Shown: piece by piece, positions 60,567 through 64,000 of the stretch
Numbering within the stretch: position 1 is the first letter of the stretch
Layout: every line of letters starts with the position of its first letter
DNA from: Enterovirga aerilata
GTDB taxonomy: Bacteria > Pseudomonadota > Alphaproteobacteria > Rhizobiales > Beijerinckiaceae
Reading direction: 5' to 3'
NCBI RefSeq assembly: GCF_013044135.1
Contig: NZ_JABEPP010000007.1
Location: forward strand, 186,001-250,000
Length of the DNA: 64,000 nucleotides
The notes under the pieces: generated by a model
The model's database searches: none
What the model was told of the DNA's origin: nothing
What the model saw: the letters and a program-made list of their open reading frames with translations, nothing else
Translations under genes and position numbers: made by a program

Positions 60567-60815
60567 TCAAGGGCCCGCCGAGTCGGGCCGGCTCAGATAG
60601 GCTATCCGTTCGAGAATGAGCGCGCGGTGCCGCTCCCATTCGGCGAGGCAGCTTTCGAGCGTGCTCAGCAGGCGCTTCGCTTCATCGGCGCCGGCCCCGG
60701 CCAGGCGTCCCGATTCCACGAGCGTCCTTTGGCGCTCGATGCGAGCGCGTCCCTGCGCGATGTCCCGGTCGGCTACCACGAGCGTGGCCTACTCGCGTTC
60801 GAGCTCGGTTGTCAT
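60567..60815 (-). pseudogene. Small coiled-coil protein interrupted by an in-frame amber codon
   Basis: A good ribosome binding site, GGGGAGCGA, precedes ATG 60815, which encodes MTTELERE and then TAG (60791-60789). Past the stop the same frame continues ATLVVADRDIAQG to the natural end at 60567 with coding character (RIERQRTLVESGRL, WERHRALILERIAYLS). The full product would be 82 residues, mostly helical. Either a nonsense mutation of a sense codon such as TAC or TAT, or the gene now starts at GTG 60779 (70 residues), which has no ribosome binding site. It lies between the hybrid kinase and the CheB gene. Confidence 0.55.
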
Positions 60816-60823
60816 TCGCTCCC

Positions 60824-61843
60824 CTATCCGCTGGACTCGGCCTGCGGATCGTGCGGCGGTTCGTCAAGCGCTTGTAGCACGACCTGCCGGATCGTATCGG
60901 CATAGTGGCGATATTCATCGGCGCGTGCATCGTACATCTCCGCCACGGCACGTCGACCGCTTTGGCGCCCCTCCTCCGCCATCCGGTGGACGAGCTCGGC
61001 CCGCTCCTCAATGATGCGAAGGGCGACACGGAGCGCCTCGTCGACTCGTCCCTCCTGTTCCTTGGCCAGCGCATCGGCCGTGTAGGCATGGCCGACCTGA
61101 CAGCGGAACCGAAGCGGCTTGGCACCCCGCACCACGGACAGGACGCCGCCGCAGCTCGGGCAGGTGACCGCGGCTGGATCGGCAAATGTTCTCAGGCGCT
61201 TGGAGTCGATACGCTCGCCTGCCGCGATCGCGACCTCGAGCGCGAGCTCGGGAGACACCGGAAGGGGCGAGCCCGCCCTCTCGCGCGAGAGGTCCGACAG
61301 CACGTCGCCGAGCCTCGCTCCCGGGACGCAGAGGTCCACCGTAGTCGCTTCGAGCGCCCGCCTCGGCATCTCGTCCGCAAAGGCATCGGCCGGATCCTGA
61401 ACAAGGGCGAGTCCGCCGGAGCGCTTGATGGCGTTGAGACCCGCGGCCCCATCGGATAGGAGCCCGCTCAGGATCACCCCGATCACACGCGGCCCGTAAT
61501 ACATCGCGGCCGAGCGGAAGAGGGGATCTATCGCAGGACGGGCCATGTTCTCCCGCGGGCCCCGCCCGAGCACGATATGCCCGTCATGGACCAGCAGGTG
61601 GCGGTCGGGCCGGGCGAGATAGACATATCCGTGCTCGATCTTCATCCCGTTCTCGGCCTGCAGCACCGGAAGCGGCCCCGCCGCGCTCGCTACGGTCGAG
61701 AGGATGCCTATCCCGCGCGCAGGGACATGGAGAACGACGAAGACCGCGGCGACGAGGTCGGGTGCAAGCCGGCCGAGAATCTCCTTCAGAGGAGCGGTGG
61801 CGCCTGCGGAGCCCCCGATGGCGATGATGTCGCGATTGCTCAT
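60824..61843 (-). CDS. CheB-like protein-glutamate methylesterase with C-terminal zinc-knuckle region
   Basis: A 339-residue protein. The CheB domain (about 1-185) has Ser in IGGSAGAT, His in VVLHVPA and Asp in SGLLSDGAAG; there is no N-terminal receiver, so it is constitutive or partner-controlled. After residue 225 a CPSCGG...RFRCQVGHAYT pair of Cys/His knuckles may bind zinc, followed by a helical tail. It starts next to the divergent response-regulator gene, separated by 81 bases. With the hybrid kinase it suggests a non-chemotactic methylation-type signal route; no flagellar or MCP genes are in the window. Confidence 0.87.
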   Translation of the reverse strand: MSNRDIIAIGGSAGATAPLKEILGRLAPDLVAAVFVVLHVPARGIGILSTVASAAGPLPVLQAENGMKIEHGYVYLARPDRHLLVHDGHIVLGRGPRENMARPAIDPLFRSAAMYYGPRVIGVILSGLLSDGAAGLNAIKRSGGLALVQDPADAFADEMPRRALEATTVDLCVPGARLGDVLSDLSRERAGSPLPVSPELALEVAIAAGERIDSKRLRTFADPAAVTCPSCGGVLSVVRGAKPLRFRCQVGHAYTADALAKEQEGRVDEALRVALRIIEERAELVHRMAEEGRQSGRRAVAEMYDARADEYRHYADTIRQVVLQALDEPPHDPQAESSG

Positions 61844-61924
61844 GACGGCTGCCTGCCTGGCCCTCTGGCGACAAGCACCGCAACTCCGCTATGTTCCGCC
61901 AGGACGGGACGGGGAGGTGTCGCG

Positions 61925-62314
61925 ATGCCGAGCCTGGCAGGGGAGAGCGGAACGAGCCTTGCGGGCCGCCGCATCCTGGTGGTCGAGGACGAGTACTTCC
62001 TTGCGGACGACATGGTCCGGGCCCTCGCCACGCTCGGCGCCGAGATCGTGGGGCCGTCCGACACGGCAGCATCGGCCCTGGAACTGGTCCAGTCGGGTCT
62101 GCCGATCGATGGCGCTGTCCTGGACATCAACCTGCACGGGGAGACGAGCCTCGCGGTCGCCTCGGAGCTCCGGGCCCGGAAAGTCCCGTTCGTGTTCGCG
62201 ACCGGATATGATCAGCGCGGCATTCCGCCGGAATTCGCGGACGTCCCGCGCTGGGAGAAGCCCTTCGATCCAGCCCTGCTCGCCAGGAAGATGCCCAGTC
62301 TGCTGGACCATTGA
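61925..62314 (+). CDS. Single-domain response regulator
   Basis: A 129-residue receiver. Acidic pocket E21-D22, phospho-acceptor D67 (VLDINLHGE), and K112 (EKPF). The ATGYD switch region is also present. GGAGG lies before ATG 61925. It has no output domain, so it works by protein contact, as single receivers paired with HWE kinases do. The hybrid kinase (57313-60492) lacks its own receiver and is an obvious partner. Divergent from the CheB gene. Confidence 0.93.
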   Translation: MPSLAGESGTSLAGRRILVVEDEYFLADDMVRALATLGAEIVGPSDTAASALELVQSGLPIDGAVLDINLHGETSLAVASELRARKVPFVFATGYDQRGIPPEFADVPRWEKPFDPALLARKMPSLLDH

Positions 62315-62381
62315 GTCCAGCAAGGGCTTGAAAAACCCGACAGCCTTCCCATGATTTTCGCCGTTCGGCTTTGACATAGCT

Positions 62382-62404
62382 CCTGCGGCGTCGAGAGCCG
62401 CAGG
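62382..62404 (+). terminator. Hairpin between the response regulator and the NDUFS4-like gene
   Basis: CCTGCGGC (62382-62389) and GCCGCAGG (62397-62404) with a seven-base loop, 68 bases past the response-regulator stop and 45 before the next ATG. No T-run, so it could also be a leader element of the next gene. Confidence 0.4.
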
Positions 62405-62448
62405 GGCGAGCCGGGCAAACATCCTTCGCTGGAAACAGGGAGGGGTGC

Positions 62449-63333
62449 ATGGAGCAGATTCGGACGGAGATCATTGGGCTCGATCACATTCCAGCGCTGC
62501 TCGAGGCCGCCGGGCTGACGGGCAAGCCTGACCCTTTCAAACCTGCCGCTTACCCGGCGGTCGCAGCTTCGCATTGGCGCGGAGACGAGCAGGCGATCAT
62601 CTTCCGCCGGGGGCGCGCGCCGATGACCTCCGGTTCGGCGGGCGCGAGGGAGTGGGTGTTGCGCTTCGAGCGGCGGACGGCTCCCTTCATCGAGCCGCTG
62701 ATGGGCTGGACAGGGGGCGAGGAGCCGCTCGCCCAGATCGAGCTGACATTCGACAGCCGCGAAGCAGCGATCCGCTACGCGGAGCGCGAGGGGCTCTCCT
62801 ATCGTGTCGAGGGAGAGGCGCTTGCCGCCACGGCCGAGCAGCGTCGCGAGGAGAAGCGCCGGGAGGAGAGCGCAAATCTCTTCGCCACCGCCGCCGCGCT
62901 CGCCTGGATGGATCCGTGCTACGGCATCGCCAGCCTGGGCAAGCGGCCCGATTTCGATCGGGCGCTTACGAACCCGGCCGCCGTCTACGCAGCACCTTCC
63001 GAAGTCCTCAACGACCCGAGCCTCTCGACCGAGGACAAGCGGGAGATCCTGCGCCGCTGGGCGTGGGACGAATGGCTGCTCGAGGTCGCGGCGGACGAGG
63101 CCATGGCCGGTGGCGAGCCCTCCCGGCTCGATGAGGTCAAGGCCGCGCTCGTCGAGCTCGACCGTTCCGAGAAGACGGTGCTCCTCATCGCGCAGAACGC
63201 CTCGGCTTCCGCCGCGGCACAGGATTTCAGCGGTGCATCCGACCGCAACGAGTTCTCGGTCGCTCGTCGCCGAAGCTGGGGCGAGCGGCCGGGAAGCGCC
63301 CCGTTCGGGGCGGACAGCAAACACCTCGCTTGA
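62449..63333 (+). CDS. NDUFS4-like domain protein with conserved-looking C-terminal tail
   Basis: A 294-residue protein. Residues about 45-125 resemble the accessory complex I subunit NDUFS4 (ETC_C1_NDUFA4 domain): IFRRGRAPMTSGSAGAREWV, PLMGWTGGEEPL, IELTFDSREAAIRYAERE. The usual protein is about 100 residues; here a further 170 follow, with a hydrophobic-acidic stretch (ANLFATAAALAWMDP) and a segment (EVLNDPSLSTEDKREILRRW, then LDEVKAALVEL) that looks like the small conserved proteins seen in Hyphomicrobiales. Probably a fusion with a role outside the main complex I. GGGAGG precedes ATG 62449. Confidence 0.72.
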   Translation: MEQIRTEIIGLDHIPALLEAAGLTGKPDPFKPAAYPAVAASHWRGDEQAIIFRRGRAPMTSGSAGAREWVLRFERRTAPFIEPLMGWTGGEEPLAQIELTFDSREAAIRYAEREGLSYRVEGEALAATAEQRREEKRREESANLFATAAALAWMDPCYGIASLGKRPDFDRALTNPAAVYAAPSEVLNDPSLSTEDKREILRRWAWDEWLLEVAADEAMAGGEPSRLDEVKAALVELDRSEKTVLLIAQNASASAAAQDFSGASDRNEFSVARRRSWGERPGSAPFGADSKHLA

Positions 63334-63348
63334 TGAAGGAGGTATGTC

Positions 63349-63717
63349 ATGAACGCGCTCAAGAACCGTGCCGAGCTGACGGCGATGAACATAGTCAACG
63401 CGATCGTCGGCGCCGGCCTCTTTCTCTCGCCCTGGCTGTTCGGCTTCTCGGACCACCAGACCGCGTCCTGGAACGCCTGGACCGTTGGGCTGCTGGTCGC
63501 AATCGTCGCGGTGGCGGCGGTGGCCCAGCTCCAGGCCTGGGAAGAATGGGTGAACCTTGCTCTTGGGGCCTGGCTCATCGTCTCGCCCTGGATTCTGGGC
63601 TTCACCGCACTCGCGAGCGCCTTCTGGTGCACCCTGGCCGCCGGCCTCGTGGTAGCTGTGCTCGCGGCGGTCGAGCTCTGGCTACTCCACGATGACCGGA
63701 CTCGCGTGACCGCCTGA
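63349..63717 (+). CDS. SPW-repeat membrane protein
   Basis: A 122-residue integral membrane protein with four hydrophobic segments and two SPW motifs, SPWLFGF (27-33) and SPWILGF (79-85), the hallmark of the SPW repeat family. The function is unknown; it is common in stress-related clusters. AAGGAGG precedes the ATG by a few bases. Only 15 bases from the NDUFS4-like gene, it is surely cotranscribed with it. Confidence 0.9.
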   Translation: MNALKNRAELTAMNIVNAIVGAGLFLSPWLFGFSDHQTASWNAWTVGLLVAIVAVAAVAQLQAWEEWVNLALGAWLIVSPWILGFTALASAFWCTLAAGLVVAVLAAVELWLLHDDRTRVTA

Positions 63718-63740
63718 CCGGACCAGGACGGCCAGACCGA

Positions 63741-63770
63741 GCCGCGGGGGGATCGTCCCCCCGCGGCTTT
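63741..63770 (+). terminator. Rho-independent terminator after the SPW gene
   Basis: GCCGCGGGGGG (63741-63751) and CCCCCCGCGGC (63757-63767) form a perfect 11-base stem with a five-base loop, followed by TTT. The rest of 63771-63948 holds no ORF or site I can support. Confidence 0.8.
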
Positions 63771-63948
63771 GTGCTTCTCCGGCCCGGGAGTATCGCGGGC
63801 ATCCCGGTGCCGCCTTGCCTACGTCCTGAGCCGGCCTGCCGATCTCGATCCGGGTGCCGCTCTCGAATTCGTTTGAGCGAGCTCTGGATCTCGGCTTCCT
63901 CGACCGGGCGGTCGCCGTGGCCGCGCCCAGCCGACGGAAACCCAGCCC

Positions 63949-64000
63949 ATGAACCATGAGGATGTCGCGCTATACGAGGCGCCTTCCCTCTATGATGCGC
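63949..64000 (+). CDS. Start of an unidentified gene, cut by the window end
   Basis: From ATG 63949 the frame reads MNHEDVALYEAPSLYDA and runs off the window after 17 codons. Such an acidic opening with paired LY-D segments is seen at the front of some class I SAM-dependent methyltransferases, but 17 codons are not enough to name it. Weak ribosome binding site (GACGGAAA). Confidence 0.4.
   Translation, partial: MNHEDVALYEAPSLYDA

Noticed and set aside
62371-62400. TTGACA at 62371-62376 as a sigma-70 promoter for the NDUFS4-like gene
   Set aside because: No acceptable -10 hexamer at 16-18 bases; the downstream bases are a GC-rich hairpin.
63682-63957. 91-codon minus-strand ORF after the SPW gene
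   Set aside because: It runs through the strong terminator and the end of the SPW gene and has Arg/Gly-rich shadow composition.
1-64000. Mobile elements, CRISPR, tRNA or rRNA genes
   Set aside because: I looked for transposases, integrases, terminal repeats, spaced direct repeats and tRNA-like folds and saw none. The metabolic islands show no clear boundary signs of recent transfer.

Overview
The window is about 64 kb of high-GC DNA, densely packed with genes. Gene content points to a free-living alphaproteobacterium, most likely Hyphomicrobiales (Rhizobiales): a complete ccoNOQP-ccoGHIS cluster behind FixK/FNR boxes, an HWE-type CheB/CheR hybrid kinase, a PAS_5-like protein, many Liv-type ABC transporters and much acid and aromatic catabolism. 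I see no rRNA, tRNA, CRISPR array, insertion sequence or phage gene, and no gene-free stretch above 300 bases.

Layout. 1-5862 (+): the end of an MmgE/PrpD gene, an FAD oxidoreductase, a second MmgE/PrpD gene and a dihydropyrimidinase-like amidohydrolase, joined by 1-4 base overlaps, then a secreted lytic transglycosylase. 5930-10262 (-): a possible 21-residue ORF, a metallo-beta-lactamase-fold hydrolase, a 3-hydroxyisobutyrate-dehydrogenase-like enzyme, a Bug-type binding protein, an alpha/beta hydrolase and a small SCP2-like protein behind a palindromic operator. 10395-12309: a Crp/Fnr regulator divergent from a DapA-family aldolase. 12504-20705 (+): cbb3 oxidase and its assembly genes, with two FixK/FNR boxes. 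20715-23815 (-): a carnitine-degradation-like set (dehydrogenase, SDR, BKACE, thioesterase) headed by a remnant of an NADH:flavin oxidoreductase gene. 24052-30892 (+): a Gfo/Idh/MocA oxidoreductase, a full Liv-type transporter and a Tat-exported metallohydrolase. 30934-41140 (-): alcohol dehydrogenase, a second Liv transporter with a permease-ATPase fusion, MarR regulator, acyl-CoA ligase, acyl-CoA dehydrogenase and a frameshifted esterase.

41254-54731 is the most interesting part: a meta-cleavage aromatic cluster. It carries a PobA-type hydroxylase, a two-subunit class III extradiol dioxygenase, a 3-hydroxyanthranilate-dioxygenase-like cupin, an ACMSD-family decarboxylase, a muconic-semialdehyde dehydrogenase, a RidA-type deaminase candidate, an FAH-fold isomerase/decarboxylase candidate, HpaH-like hydratase, HpaI-like aldolase, an isochorismatase-fold hydrolase, two creatininase-fold hydrolases, a binding protein and a GntR/FCD regulator. 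Together they read as a pathway with two entries, one phenolic and one amino-phenolic, that meet at the muconate stage. Versions of a palindrome with core TTTCGAAA lie in four intergenic regions and probably form the operator set of the GntR regulator.

54809-64000: glucokinase; a signalling block (PAS protein, Crp/Fnr regulator overlapping a 1059-residue CheB/CheR/PAS/HWE kinase, a small gene with an in-frame amber stop, a CheB-like methylesterase, a single-domain response regulator); an NDUFS4-like protein with a conserved-looking tail; an SPW-repeat membrane protein; and the first codons of another gene cut by the window edge.
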